Below are positions 21,967 through 34,104 of a stretch of DNA of 64,000 bases, one piece after another (position 1 is the stretch's first letter; each line of letters starts with the position of its first letter). Origin of the DNA: Sycon ciliatum (lineage: Eukaryota > Porifera > Calcarea > Leucosolenida > Sycettidae); the NCBI RefSeq assembly GCF_964019385.1, contig NC_088655.1, forward strand, positions 23,367,576 through 23,431,575, read 5' to 3'. The notes under the pieces are model-generated. The model searched no databases. It was not told the DNA's origin and saw nothing but the letters and a program-made list of their open reading frames with translations. The position numbers and the translations under genes were made by a program.

Positions 21967-24816
21967 TGAGCCAGCACAAGCGAAAAGGGACCTTATCCGT
22001 TTTTTGGGCATTTTGAGTTAGCAACGGATTCTTGTAGCCAGACAACGTATGAATCAGGTAAAAAAAACCGAATGAAAATCCATCAACATATAGCAAAGTT
22101 ACGGACGTTTAAATCAACACTGTTTTCACCAAAACATCGCACATATTCACGAATAATCTTTGAAATGCGTAAATTGCAATAATTTGGCCATACAAGCCTT
22201 ACAGAAGCCTTCGAGTCACCAGCAGAAGGGCTGGAGGATACAGTATACACACACTACTAGGCAGTTGGCATAAGTTTCACTGTGATGGAATTTATAGTGC
22301 CAAACGTGACGTCTGATGGGCCATCACGTCCTTCCGTACCACGCAGGCACGCCGCATTTTAGATACAAGAATAATAGAATGTTCTGAGGCATGTAGCTTT
22401 GACACAGCACCAGACTGTAGCAATTATCAGGCTCAAAACGTGTGTTGCACTACGCAAGTTTGTCATTCCTCCGGCACAGGCGGACACAGCTCATCCTTGT
22501 AAGGGTCTGCCACAAACGGGCGGATATCCTTGAACAGGTACTTCTGGCGTTCTTGTGACAGACCTGCTGGGGGCAACACTTGGGGAAGGCCTGCTGCCCT
22601 CACCTGCTCAGGTGTGGTCTTCAACAGCTGCACCTTGGTTTCCATCCCATCCACAAGCTCCATCACTGCCACTGCTCCAGGTTCGTCGGATGAGAACCGG
22701 AAATGATGCTGCTGGCTGATGTTGGGGACTTTTTTGAAGAGCCGGGCGAGGTACGTATCCCACTCAAACCAGGTCACATTGCCAGGGATCCGTCGATGGA
22801 TGTTGGAGGTAGCGCTGGAGTCAACCACATCTGCTAACTGCTGCATGCTGAACACGTCAGAGCGACGGTATTTCCTCTTAACCAAGCCAAACATACCGTC
22901 GACTAGGCATCTGGTATGGCCGGTTATCATAAACGACAATGTTATACTTCTGTGCAAATTCACAATGCAACGCCATGCAAGGTAAGCTATAACAGACTTA
23001 TTTTTGTTTTGTCCTGCGCAATTGTCTGCATGTAGGTAGCAGTCATACTCATCAGCAACAGAAGTGGAAAAATAGTCGTGCAACAAAGAAATTACAGTGT
23101 TCGGATTGTGGCTCTTCTTGCCGTCAGGACCGATGGTTTCTGCCTCGTCAATAATGTAGTTCACCTGTTGGCCAACGCCTTCATTACATACACCAAACAA
23201 GTGGACTTTCCGAGGCACTTTGAAGTAAAGTGGTCCTACCTGTCTGGCCGTATACGGCAAGCTGACGCTCTGAGCAAAGTCAAACGTGTAGTGGGACTTT
23301 GTTAACGGCGGGCGATCAGCAGGAGACATGGCTGAAACTTGCTGAAGCTCAGCGGCAGCATCTGTAGTTCTCTGCCGGTAGCTTTCTCTCTCCCTCTGGG
23401 CCCTATGAACATGGTCAGTCAGCTGAGTGCATGCGGTCGTCTTCTGCTCCTCACTCCCAGCCGCCATCACGTTGCGCCGCAGGTCCTCGCACACAGGGCA
23501 AACATCCATGCGAGCCGTCATGAACTTAATATGCGGTAATGTCTGGTGCCAGATTGAGCGGAACGTCGACAAAGATACAGACTTCTTACCCTCCTTGTGG
23601 CAGCAGTCGCAGAAGTCTCCATGCACGGACTTGTACGTTTGCGACGCTGGAAGGAAGATAGGTGGCGTGTCGTCTCTGCCACGGAGCGGCGCAGGATGTG
23701 GAATTCCAAACACTTCCGCGTGCCCAGTGATGTATTCCACGCAGTACTTCACAACAGCAAACTCCAGGGCATTGTGTGGCCGTTTGCCTGTGTTGCCGTG
23801 CACTAGTGGCACAAGCCCATTCTTCTCCAGGTGGCTTCTGTACCGTTTCAGCCTCTTGCTAGACAGTGCGTACACGTGACGGAACGCACCCACACAAACA
23901 GTCAGTCCTTGGAATTTGTAGGTAAAACGCTCCCTCTTGCGCTTCTCTCCACTCTCAAAAACTGTTTCAGGATGACTCAAAGCTTCAAGAAGGCCCAGGA
24001 CCACCAGCTCACTCTCGTGCGACTCCATTTCTCTCATGTTGAGGATCGACGTCTCGATGTCAGCTGGGTCAAATTGCTGCAAGCAATTTTTTGAACATCC
24101 GCAGTTCTCTTTTTGACGAACAGTGTCATCCTCCTCTGCCGGCGCAACGGTCGCTGCACAAGCTGCTGCGGAGCTAGCCTGCGGAGGTTTGGGCTCTGCC
24201 TTTCCGACATACAGCTCTGCTGCTGCATCGACATCCACTCGCTGCTCAAGAAAGTGTTCACCATCGTCATCGTCATCGCCATCGCCATCATCGTCGCCGT
24301 CGTCAGATTGAACCGAAACATCACTGGCGTCCGACTCGTCTTCCTCACCAAAAACTTCAGCCTCATCCTCTTCCAGGAGAGATTTCAGCGCTTCGTTGAC
24401 AGTGAAACATTTACGATGGCTCATAGTGAAGAGCTACGCCGACCCAAGGACTTAGCAGAAAGCGAAGACGGCAAGACAACTGCGCTGAAACTGTGAAAGC
24501 AACTTTTTGTCTTTCCGCTCGCGCGTGCGATTCTATTCAGCGTAGGTGTCGACGTGTCACGGTCGATCGATTTTGATCGCCGATCGGTGGTACGTGGGTC
24601 GATTTAGCCAGGGTTTTCTTCTACAGGAGCTGTAGGATACTGGCTCTCCAATAGAAAGAATGACTGAGCTCCAAAGAAGTCGCGTATCGCCAAAAAACGA
24701 ACAGTTTCAAGTTCGATCCGAACGTGACAGCTGAGAATCAGCTGATTCACTTCAAGTGCGGTTTTCTCAAAATCACGTGCAGCAGGATAAGGTCCCTTTT
24801 CGCTTGCGCCGGCTCA
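21967..24816 (-). mobile_element. DNA transposon with DUF7869-like gene
   Basis: Inverted repeats of about 33 bp (TGAGCCAGCACAAGCGAAAA, then GGGACCTTATCC, at 21,967-21,999; near-identical in reverse at 24,784-24,816, 31 of 33 matching) bracket a single 653-codon minus-strand gene. No clear target-site duplication is visible. The paralogous intron in module copy 2 (about 40,770-40,870) has no such insertion. The layout supports an autonomous element. Confidence 0.75.
22463..24424 (-). CDS. DUF7869-like putative transposase, 653 aa
   Basis: The uninterrupted 653-residue frame starts MSHRKCFTVNEALKSLL. Residues about 18-57 are very acidic. A CGCSKNC cysteine cluster lies at about 108-114, and further Cys pairs are in FCDCCHKEG (about 271-279) and VCPVCEDL (about 308-315). 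The C-terminal half has an RNase H-like pattern: YTFDFAQ (D about 382), LHADNCAGQNKN (D about 467) and TGHTRCLVDGMFGLVKR (D about 509). The DNCAGQNKN and GHT-x-D-x-FG motifs recur in multicopy animal proteins labelled DUF7869/integrase-like. Transposase function is inferred from these motifs and the inverted repeats. Confidence 0.75.
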   Translation of the reverse strand: MSHRKCFTVNEALKSLLEEDEAEVFGEEDESDASDVSVQSDDGDDDGDGDDDDDGEHFLEQRVDVDAAAELYVGKAEPKPPQASSAAACAATVAPAEEDDTVRQKENCGCSKNCLQQFDPADIETSILNMREMESHESELVVLGLLEALSHPETVFESGEKRKRERFTYKFQGLTVCVGAFRHVYALSSKRLKRYRSHLEKNGLVPLVHGNTGKRPHNALEFAVVKYCVEYITGHAEVFGIPHPAPLRGRDDTPPIFLPASQTYKSVHGDFCDCCHKEGKKSVSLSTFRSIWHQTLPHIKFMTARMDVCPVCEDLRRNVMAAGSEEQKTTACTQLTDHVHRAQRERESYRQRTTDAAAELQQVSAMSPADRPPLTKSHYTFDFAQSVSLPYTARQVGPLYFKVPRKVHLFGVCNEGVGQQVNYIIDEAETIGPDGKKSHNPNTVISLLHDYFSTSVADEYDCYLHADNCAGQNKNKSVIAYLAWRCIVNLHRSITLSFMITGHTRCLVDGMFGLVKRKYRRSDVFSMQQLADVVDSSATSNIHRRIPGNVTWFEWDTYLARLFKKVPNISQQHHFRFSSDEPGAVAVMELVDGMETKVQLLKTTPEQVRAAGLPQVLPPAGLSQERQKYLFKDIRPFVADPYKDELCPPVPEE

Positions 24817-25053
24817 TTTAATCCTATCTAAGCAGCTCGCTCGGCGATTCCCGAAACGTGGCAACGATGTCCAAACCCGGCTGGTTCTCATTGCATTGCC
24901 CCCCCCCCCCCCTGGTACAGGTTGATTGCCTTTAAATTGATATATGTGATGTACTGCTACAGAGGTATCCTAGTGGAAAAGATCTCATTATTTTGCCTGT
25001 AAAGGTAGTAGAAATGATATGCTGCTGTGTTGCTTTGTCTGTTCTTGCCTTAG

Positions 25054-25152
25054 CTGTTTGCTTCGAAAACGGTTGTCTGAATTCGGGTAGTTGTGCTGCC
25101 CCGGATGTATGCTTCTGTCACAACCGCTACTCTGGGAAAACCTGCGAGAACT
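25054..25152 (+). CDS. EGF-like exon (EGF-1)
   Basis: The 99-bp exon encodes 33 residues forming one EGF-like domain: VCFENGCLNSGSC, then VCFCHNRYSGKTCEN, with six cysteines in EGF spacing. It lacks the D-x-N/D-E motif, so it is not a calcium-binding type. The acceptor is CTTGCCTTAG ending at 25,053 and the donor is GTAAGT at 25,153, with phase 1 on both sides. The paralogue at 41,012 differs at only a few residues (D for E, V for A, I for T). Confidence 0.87.
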
Positions 25153-25249
25153 GTAAGTAGCAAAAAAGCTGTAACATGACTTGTTATCAATGCATGTGAG
25201 AGAATGGCTATGTTCCGAAAGTTAAAGAAGAGGGAGATGAATGCATGGA

Positions 25250-25370
<121 letters not shown>

Positions 25371-25521
25371 AGATAGATAGGAGGGGAGGGATGGGGAATT
25401 GGAGGGGAGGGGGGGGGGGGAGAGGGGGAGTGTGAGAGCCAGGGGGAAGGAGAGGAAGAGGTAATAGAAAGGTGTGACAGGGTTTATATTTTGTTTTGTT
25501 TGATGTGCTCCATATGCTTAG

Positions 25522-25688
25522 TGTACCCCGCCGTAACCCAGGAGAGATGTGCATCAGGTCCTGCTACCGCACTAACAGCTGAAATGAACTTTCCTCTAGT
25601 CGGTTCACCTACTGTAGACCCTGGTTATTGTGCTTACCTGTGCTACGGGGAAAATATGACATATTCCGCGATCAACTACGACACACAG
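25522..25688 (+). CDS. WSC domain exon, first half (WSC-4a)
   Basis: The exon encodes the N-terminal half of a WSC domain, starting YPAVTQERC and running through [11 protein letters not shown] to YDTQ. The acceptor is ATGCTTAG ending at 25,521 (phase 1) and the donor is GTATGA at 25,689 (phase 0). The phase-0 intron inside the domain is shared with WSC-5 but absent from WSC-1 to WSC-3. Downstream intron sequence (TATGCCTGCACCATTTTGAT) is conserved in the paralogous intron and is tandemly doubled here. Confidence 0.85.
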
Positions 25689-28154
25689 GTATGATCTATG
25701 CCTGCACCATTTTGATGACCTATGCCTGCACCATTTTGATGACCATGCACTGCACGACATGCATGTGAGTGTGTGTGGGATTGTGTGATTGAGGTTAGAG
25801 CTATACAATAGCTGGATTTAACCTTTCGCCGGCTTGTCGATCTCACGAACCTGTTAACGAGGTGTTGGCGCAAGCTCCGTCATCACCATCAAGCGAATCG
25901 TCGCCAGGTTGAAACGAAGTTTCGAGTTCTGGGAGAAGTGACGCGCCAGCATCCACCAAAATACAGATATTAGAGTGGGTAGAAATCTCAACAGGAGAAC
26001 TACATGCGGCGCTCAAGAAGTCAAAGGGAACGTTCGAACATCAATTCACTCGGCACAGTCTTCCAAGATACTAGTGAACGGGTGAACTCACTTGATCGGG
26101 AAAAGAAAATATTTTGCGGAAGGACTTTTTCGACAGTACGCATCACTGGCACTATGGTATGGTATTTTTATTTGAATTCACCAATCGAACAGGCATGTCT
26201 GCCTGCTTGCCGGGATGGCCAGAGCCAACCACGGCTCCTACTAATTGATGAATAAAAAGAAAACTTCTTTCTATACTACAGTAGGTTTGAAACGTCATAC
26301 AGTTCGGTTCTTGATCGAAACCTTATGAATCGCCCTGTATAGTACTTGGCTCAACTGTATTTTGTTATACATTTGGAACTCATACTCAATAGATAACCTA
26401 TGGATACAGGCCAACCCTCCCGGGTTCCCCAGGAAAATCCCGGGAAATCAACTATACTCCCTGGATCCTGTAGATTTCAAGCAAACTTCCGGAAATGTCA
26501 CATGTTTGTCTGATATAGAATGTTCCTGAAAACTCCGTGGACTCGCCTCGAATGTTCCGGTTTTTTCAAAAATATGTACGGTGCGCACTTGCACTGCGAA
26601 CTGTGCACGGCACTTTGTAGACCTGACCAGCCTAGCCTGCAAAATCTGCACTGACGGGCGCGCTAGGCAGGCGCCACCTGATCGAACTGCAGTGCAGGGT
26701 CGAACGCCGTTGTACGCAGATTTGCAGAGTCTATGCCGTCGAACTTCTTCTTTTACGGGAAGAGCTCTTTTCCACTTGTTTTCGTGCCATCCAGGGATTT
26801 TGCATGTATTGTCAAAGGATTGAGATTTTGGTGGTTGGTCAGTATGCTTATGGATAATGGATAACCACAAATCTACTTGCACGATGTTCAGTATGCTCAG
26901 TTATTACTCCCCTGGGAATCGAGTTTCGAATTATCAGTGTTACAAACCACAAGTCCTCAAGTGTGTGTTTGGGTAATATGTGTGGGTATGTGTGTGTGTG
27001 GGGGCGTAGGTGTGGGTATGTGTGTATATATGTATGTACACGTACGTACGTACGTATGTATGTGTGCGCGCGCGCGCGCGTGGCTTCGATACCTCACTCT
27101 TCTCTTCTCTTCCTGTCGGTGTCTCCCGCTTCTGGGCCGGCATGGCCCATGCTTCATGCATGCTTGTTCATGTTGTTGTGATATGTAAGCACATGTATGT
27201 CTCTACTGTGTTCTGCCGCTACTCGGGCTTTGGCCATGACCACGATTATTCTCCTCATTTTCTACTTTATCCATTCTTTTCTCTTTTTGCTAAGAGCTTT
27301 CTTCTCGCCAGTGACCACGATATATCTTTTCCTTTTTCTTCTTTTTCTCCTTTCTTTCTTTTTTCTTTCTTTCTTTCTTTCTTTTTCTTTTGCTGAGAGC
27401 TTTCTTTTCCCATATTTTCTTTTCACCTGTGTGTCCTTTCCAAGTTTTCCCATGCCTGTGTTACTTGGATCACATTCGCTTCCTTGTCATTGGACATGTT
27501 CAGTCCGTTCGGTTTGCGAATTCAAATAAACACAACCAACCAACCGCTGGAACGAGTTGTTGTACGACGGTGAGAAGCCCTTCGGTGGGGAGAATGTTAC
27601 AAGCACAAGTCCTCAAGTGTGAAAGGCCTTCTCGCTTATGACATTGTATTCGTTGCAATGTTGTATCTCGACTCTGCCGTACTGCTGATGTTTACTGCAT
27701 GGCATACGCTATATGCGCTATGTGTGATTTACTGTATACGCTGTCATGTTATGTTATATATGTGTATGCTTTTCTGATATACGCTGCCCTTTGCATGCTA
27801 TTAATAGCGGGTGGTCTTCGACTTTAGTTACTATATTCGATCAAGTGAAATGTACCGTTAAAGAGTCAACAGTTGTCCTCGTGCCGTGTGGTCGTTCGTT
27901 CCTGGCACTGCAGAGGGTTCACAACAATCAGTAGTATACTGTACCCGCCTGTCTGTTTGCTTGTCAGTCAATATCTATGTGTCTGTGTGAGCGTGGGTGT
28001 TGATTTCTGCCTGCCTGACTCTTTGACTGTGTGCCACCCCCCCCCCCCCCCCCACCCGATAGACTACCTGCCCCTTTTTTTCTGATTGAGGAATCTAAAG
28101 ACTAATTTGATGTGCTCATCTGTTTTCACTTTTGCTTGTGTTCTTGCATCATAG
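25689..28154 (+). other. Intron within WSC-4
   Basis: This 2.5-kb phase-0 intron begins with a short tandem duplication (about 25,692-25,743). It contains GT/GC-rich sequence (26,957-27,085), pyrimidine-rich sequence (about 27,240-27,420), a 17-C run (28,027-28,043) and a repeat of about 25 bp (near 26,939 and 27,594; CACAAGTCCTCAAGTGTG). No gene is recognised; 25,800-26,880 has only shadow ORFs. Confidence 0.6.
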
Positions 28155-28305
28155 GCAAACTGCTATTGTGGCAACACCCTCGACTTCGCAGGAGCGGCCA
28201 CAACTGATACTATGTGCGGGAACAAATGCGAAGGATATGAAACGCGGACAGAAAACTATTATTGTGGTGCAGTGATGAAATATGCTGTGTACTCATTGAA
28301 TCCAC
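28155..28305 (+). CDS. WSC domain exon, second half (WSC-4b)
   Basis: The exon encodes the C-terminal half of the WSC domain: ANCYCGNTLDF, MCGNKCEGYET, NYYCGAVMKYAVYSLNP. The acceptor is GCATCATAG ending at 28,154 (phase 0) and the donor is GTAAGA at 28,306 (phase 1). Together 4a and 4b give 106 residues with the same cysteine layout as WSC-1. The paralogous half at 43,361 is one codon shorter. Confidence 0.85.
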
Positions 28306-30040
28306 GTAAGAACACTTGTGCGAATTCAGTTAGAGATGTTGTTTTTAGATCAATTTTTCTTTCCTGACAATATCTAAACTCACTGTGTTTTTTTAGGAGA
28401 TCTCTCATGTAATGAATACATAGATCGAATTTCGCATTGTTTCCACACACCCATGGGCGTAGGTCAGAAATTCATTTTCTTGAAAGCATCCACCGCTATC
28501 TCTATAGGTTTACGAGCAAATCCAAACAATCCAAAAAACTCACGGTTCGTTTGAGAATCGGCTGTAGGCCGAGTTTTCGGCATCCGCTGGAACACCACCA
28601 CCCTTCAGGGATCAAGGTGCAGATGCAGCTCCTAAAGCGGTGGGAGGTGAGTAGATCAGCTCACCAGCAAGTGGTCATAGACCGAAAATCCCATTCACTG
28701 CATCCATGTTTCCCTCGTGCCAGGCCACGAGTTTCCAATTGACTGTCAAATCCAACAATCCAAAAGGAGGATGTAACATCCAAATCGCAGAAGAGTAAAG
28801 ACACACCATCGCCACCATTGGGTTGTGTATTGCATTACTGAACTGATTTTAATCATCAAACCTTGTGAAAATTGTTAATGAAAGCTGTCAATCAATAACT
28901 CTTTTATATTTTCCTTACTGCCAGCAACATGAGGTTCTTCCAGGTATATCACGGTAACCTTGTGTCCTGCATCTGGAGCTTCCTATATTCGAACGAGAAT
29001 GTACATGGCGAGTGCAGAATAAACCTCAGTATTCGTTTGTTTTGAGCACAGGGCTGAACACCTGAAGTGGCAGAGCGTTTTACACAACAATACGAACAAC
29101 TAACTCGTCGTGGCACACTCTTCAAAAGCATTGCAACTATTGTAATACCTAGCTGAATTCTCGATGTGAATGCTCCAATGCGTCATCAATCACTCATCAT
29201 GTACACCAGAGAAATGGTGGTAAAATATCCCTGGCGAAAATGGTAGTAAACATGACTGGCCGCATAGCCCTTTACAAGCTCCAAAATGCTCCGTCCCTCA
29301 CGACCGTCATTCGTTTGTGCATTGCGTCTAGTCAATGCATGGCTGGTGTTGTCAACTTAGCTGGCTGGTGCCTCATTTTGCGCCGGTAGCAAAGGCGATA
29401 TAACGCACCGACGACTGTGCTCAGATTGCGACATTCGTTTCGTCCCTCCTGGACTCGTCAGGCTTTCTTGGATGTCTTCAAATGGAGCTTGGTGTATTAG
29501 AATAATCTGAAGACTTTGTGAGTGCATGCCGACTTTACCCCGGCTGAGCAACAGCCTGAATGTCGAACTATTTTGCTTTCCGCTGAGCTGCAAGCACATG
29601 TTCATTGATCTTGGCTGTGTGCGGACACGCATCGTGCACATCACGCTGGTACAGCAATGGCTGGTCGGCTTCTGGGCACTTCTGCCAGCCACGCGGTCTT
29701 TCCAGCTGTTTCTCATTTTCGCACTTCGGTGTCATGCGCTGGGGTTGTGTTCCGGTGACATTCTGTCAAGAAACGTTCATGCTTCGCCGATTTTTCGAAA
29801 GCACTCCACGCTTTTGGAGGTTCAAAAGCCTCTCAGAACAATGGATGACACCACTGTTACCCTATGTAGGGGATAGGTCACTGAGAGGTTTGTCGAATGC
29901 CGGCAGAAAGATCATGAAAAGAACACAAAAAAAGCAACGAAGTATTGCTTAGCGGAGGAAGTATAAGGTATTGTAAACTTTCCTTCTTCAGTTTATTAAT
30001 ATTGTTCTCTGCTCACTGTCCGTTGTCTTATTTCCCTCAG
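28306..30040 (+). other. Intron WSC-4 to Ig-5
   Basis: This holds a truncated SINE (28,541-28,746). From 28,770 to 30,000 I see no recognisable gene or element, though a minus-strand frame at 29,357-29,716 and a plus-strand frame at 29,605-29,952 are open by chance. Confidence 0.6.
28541..28746 (-). mobile_element. Truncated SINE with target-site duplication
   Basis: The segment matches the body of the SINE at 6,739-7,064 in the same orientation but lacks the tRNA-like head. It is flanked by a near-perfect duplication of about 19 bp (CAAATCCAAACAATCCAAAA at the left, CAAATCCAACAATCCAAAA at the right), as expected for a 5'-truncated target-primed insertion. Confidence 0.75.
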
Positions 30041-30340
30041 TACCTCCCCTTCAAGTTATGGTGACTGCGACTAGTCCGACCGCTAATTCCATGGGAAGAT
30101 TTGTTGACGGCAGTATTGTTACATTGACTTGCAATACAGCCGCCCCTGATGCGGCATTTACCTATGCCTGGGAGCGGAATTCGGTCTCAGTCCCAGGAAC
30201 GGCAAACACATATGTGCTTACCATCAGCAACATCAATGATGGTATCTACACATGCAACGTAACCAACCCTACTGTTGTATCTGCTGGTAATTACACTCTC
30301 CTCAATAGCAGATCTGGACAAGTCAGCCTTACTCACCAAA
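30041..30340 (+). CDS. Ig-like domain exon (Ig-5, module B copy 1)
   Basis: The exon encodes 100 residues of an Ig-like domain: PPLQVMVTATSP at the start, C in VTLTCNTA, W in YAWERNS, C in DGIYTCNVTN, ending VSLTHQ. The acceptor is TTTCCCTCAG ending at 30,040 and the donor is GTAAGT at 30,341, both phase 1. The paralogue at 48,850 is nearly identical, and the match extends more than 40 bases into both flanking introns, marking a relatively recent duplication. Confidence 0.88.
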
Positions 30341-30399
30341 GTAAGTAAATCAAATGCCACATGGATTACTTTTTTTGTTCACACTCTGTTCTGTGTTAA

Positions 30400-31057
30400 C
30401 CCTTTGAGGACTACCACGAAATACCTGGAGTCCTGCAGGGCAGTGCAAAGGCGCACAACAGCCCCAGTACGTCCTAGTATGCGTTTGAAAATTATCTAAT
30501 TTCACTCCCCAGCTTTGGGATTTCTTCAACTTGGTGTCTTTGGTCTCCTCTGTTCAATTATCACCACTAGATAAATAGTAGGAGCAAAAGAATCGCCTTC
30601 ATGCCTTCTGAAAGGTGCCCTTGTGTGCCTGGGCAAGATACTGCAACCACAGCCACAAATTTCATTTGTTCTGAAGTTTTACTCAACGTACAGTGGTGAT
30701 TCCAAGTCCTGCAGATTTCTGAAGATCAAGTGATTCACTTGGTCACACTACGCATGTGCCATTAAACCATGAGTCACAGGGAAAGTCCCTGTTTGAGCAC
30801 TGCCGCTCGCCACACGCGGAGTTTGAACACAAATTCAAGCGCATCCGTTTTGTTCCCTTTTCGGTGCTCAGTGATTTTTCATTGCGCCGTATCAAACGGC
30901 ACACCGTTGGAAAACTTGTTCTATCAGCTTTCCAACGAGCCCTCACACTTGGCAATCGAAGAAAGTACAATAGAGTTAGCGGTTCGACAGTAATCTATAT
31001 GCGCTGCATCAACTGCAAATTTGGAAACAAGTATTCTCGTCCTTCGTCCTCAAAGGG
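30400..31057. mobile_element. Non-autonomous TTAA element
   Basis: TTAA (30,396-30,399) then CCCTTTGAGGAC at the left; GTCCTCAAAGGG then TTAA (31,058-31,061) at the right, a perfect 12-bp inverted repeat. The paralogous intron at 49,200-49,220 reads TCTGTGTTAGCAGCT where this copy has TCTGTGTTAA[element]TTAACAGCT, so it preserves the pre-insertion site (with TTAG). The 658-bp interior has no gene. Confidence 0.9.
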
Positions 31058-31206
31058 TTAACAGCTATGGTAGTACAATGGCCTGCCTTTGGTTATCATT
31101 TAAATAGAGAAGAAATAAGGAAGCATTCGATGACCAGTCGTGTTTTCCCCAGATCATGCCACATTTCCCCAATAAATGTTCACATCTCCGTTACTATTAC
31201 CTCTCC

Positions 31207-31285
31207 AATAGTAGTACAATAAAACCTGTAACTACCGACCACTCCTTGGGGCCACAAAAAGCGGTCTTTAGTGCAGGTGATCTTT
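31207..31285. mobile_element. Partial CAGTAAAACCTGT-family MITE
   Basis: AATAAAACCTGTAACTACCG, then CCACTCCTTGGGGCCACAAA and GCGGTCTTTAG match the left half of the MITE at 11,549. The right half is missing or unrecognisable. Confidence 0.5.
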
Positions 31286-31956
31286 CACTGGCTAATCGTG
31301 CTGTAAACATTTTACTGTTGGAAAGTAGTGCGTAAGGAGATTGACTTGTTCAGCTGAATTTTGTTTTTTCCACACGTATAGCGTAAGGTTCTCGATTATT
31401 CTATGATTATACTGTAGCTCTATAAGTTGGTGTATTTGACATTTTTCCATTATTCCCTGTATTTACCCATGATGAGAAGGGAACGAAAACGTTCGGTTAC
31501 TAAATTGGCTTACTTGATTGTGTGGATTGCGTCGGTGCCGACACCTTTTGTTTCAAAATAATGAGAATTGCACCTCTTACAGGGGAAGTTCACCCTAAAA
31601 TAAAAACTTCAAAAATGCACTGATTCCAATGGTGAAGGTCCCAGGTTGATCGGAGCAGCCGTTCCCGAGTTATACCAGTTTGAAGTTGGCACTAAATTTG
31701 GTGACATCATGATGACGTCATTAGCTTGCCCAGACTAGGCCAGATTTATGACATCAGAGAGATAGACTTTGTATGGGAGTAGATGGGGAAATTTCAGTAT
31801 TTTGGCTCTCCATTGTCCCAAAGAAGTCGGATCTTTTTCAAACTTCGGTATAGGACACGTGGCACCCTACCGGTATCCCGACTGGAAAACATTCTAGTGT
31901 GAAATTCATTGTTGCAGAGAAACAAGAAACTCGGGTATTGAGCCAATAATAAAAGG

Positions 31957-32045
31957 AGAAAGGGAAAAGGACATATGGAAACGAGTTAAGAGTATAGTAT
32001 CTAGTTACAGTGGTGGAGAGTTACTCTTAACTCGTTTCCATAGAA
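31957..32045. repeat. Palindromic repeat (AACGAGTTAAGAGTA)
   Basis: GGAAACGAGTTAAGAGTA is followed after about 30 bp by the complementary TACTCTTAACTCGTTTCC. It resembles the palindrome at 18,913-19,033 in layout, including an upstream GGAGAAAGG phrase. Confidence 0.65.
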
Positions 32046-33225
32046 ACAAGAAAGAAATTTGTTTTTCCCCATCTATCGTAGGAAAGCAGGATTCATATTC
32101 TGGAGAGTCGACAGTCGTCGCAGAGCAACGGTGTCGACGCTACAAACAAAGCAAAGCGAACATGTTTTTCATTTTTCGTCCACCAGGTGCAATGGGAAGA
32201 AAAGCACTGTGCTCCCTGCTATTTTTTAGTTCAGAACTTGACAGAGCAGGGCAATGGCACCGAGGAGCAAGAAGAGTGGAAAATGAATAGCAATAGCAGC
32301 TAGCTTTTGAAATTCGCACCATCTCTGAAACGCCTGTCTGCATGCGAACAGGTCGGCAAGATGTCAAAACTCCAAAACGCAGAGATGTCGAAATCGTCAC
32401 TTCGCGCAACAGAGCAAGATGAACAAGTTCAAAATAGAAGTCATTCAGCCACTGCAGAGCCCAGACCTCAACGTGGATGATCTCACCTATTCCAGCAGCC
32501 TCGACGATGTGTCCTTGGTCGCAAAGGAGAAGGCGAGTTCTGGTCGTGGTAGTCGGGAAGCGCTGGTATAACTATGATATCCTTCGGAGGGAATTTGATA
32601 TGTTTCGCATTGCCTGTGTTTGTTGTTCCGGGTCATCCTCGAGCGAGAGCGGAGGCAGTAATGAGTACCAGCGCTGCAGCGCTACCATGGTCTCCCCCGA
32701 GATGTTGGAGAAGGCATTCTGGTAACAATGAAGGTGATGAGGGACGCGGAGAAGCTTATCCGTGACATACGACATCGCGTCGATCGACCTGCCACTTGGA
32801 ACGGTTTCAACGGTGACGAGTCGAGCGATGGCGACCCAGACTTTACTCTCACTAATCGATCCTGTCGATATTGTAGATTTTGTTTCCGCAGGGAGTACAT
32901 ATACAGTCATGGTCAAAGATATCTGACAGACAAGTCAAACTTAGCTCCCCGTTTTCTTTTCTATACATCATTCACCGCCCCATCCCAGGGCCGCAGTAGC
33001 ACCATGAGCATTGGCGCTGTATGCGGCACGCGCGTCAAATTCTTTGGCCACGACCTTCGACGTATAACGTAAAGGTAAGGCCAGACCAAGGTGAACAAAT
33101 GCATGGCAATGGTTGGAAATGCCGATTGATTGGTGCTGATTTGTCATTGTTGTTCTCATTCTGTCTCCTATGGTATGTAGTGATTTCATCACAATCTCTC
33201 CCTGTGAAATTGTTTCCACTTGCAG

Positions 33226-33525
33226 CTCCTCCTACAGTCTCCATTACGATTTCCACTAGTACATATGTGACTGGCCAGACAGCAACCTTTACCTGCATAG
33301 CAGCGGGTGATACACCAGTTACGTTCAATTGGTATCAAGGAACCACTATGGTCAATTTTAACAGCCGTATCACGACCATGGCGGGTGGTAATGAAAGCAA
33401 GCTGACGATCAGCAACTTGGTTAAAGGCGATGCTGGAAACTATTCCTGCACAGCAACAAACAACTTGATAGTTGTTAGCAGCTTGCAAACTTCTAAAGCA
33501 CAACATACTGCAATTGTTGTCCAAG
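33226..33525 (+). CDS. Ig-like domain exon (Ig-6, module C copy 1)
   Basis: The exon encodes 100 residues of an I-set-like domain: PPTVSITIST, C in ATFTCIAAG, W in FNWYQG, KLTISNLVKGDAGNYSC with the second cysteine, ending AIVVQ. The D-A-G-N-Y-x-C tyrosine corner is canonical. The acceptor is CACTTGCAG ending at 33,225 and the donor is GTGAGT at 33,526, both phase 1. It ends module copy 1. The related Ig-9 (53,057) is more diverged than the B or EGF pairs. Confidence 0.9.
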
Positions 33526-33549
33526 GTGAGTGAAACCTGCAATTCATTC

Positions 33550-34012
<463 letters not shown>

Positions 34013-34104
34013 GCTTTGTTGCAACTCTAAGTTACTTGTTAAATCATCGTTTTTGGGCAACTGACGGCTGCGAAATAAGCATCCTGAACATAAGAAGGAG
34101 CAAG

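Larger units (their letters stand above)
21300..25053 (+). other. Intron EGF-Ca-1 to EGF-1
   Basis: This intron contains poly-C tracts (21,363-21,377; 21,443-21,456; about 21,687-21,717) and a complete DNA transposon (21,967-24,816). Outside the transposon the right flank resembles the paralogous intron near 40,770-41,011. Confidence 0.7.
30341..33225 (+). other. Intron Ig-5 to Ig-6
   Basis: This contains a TTAA element (30,400-31,057), a half CAGTAAAACCTGT-family MITE (31,207-31,285), a GAACGAAAACGTTC hairpin near 31,478 and a palindromic repeat (31,957-32,045). The region 32,050-33,200 has only short frames without recognised domains. Confidence 0.6.

Noticed and set aside
21958-24824. TTAA duplication for the DUF7869-like transposon
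   Set aside because: TTAA occurs only at the right flank (TTTAAT); the left flank reads ACATT, so no target-site duplication can be claimed.
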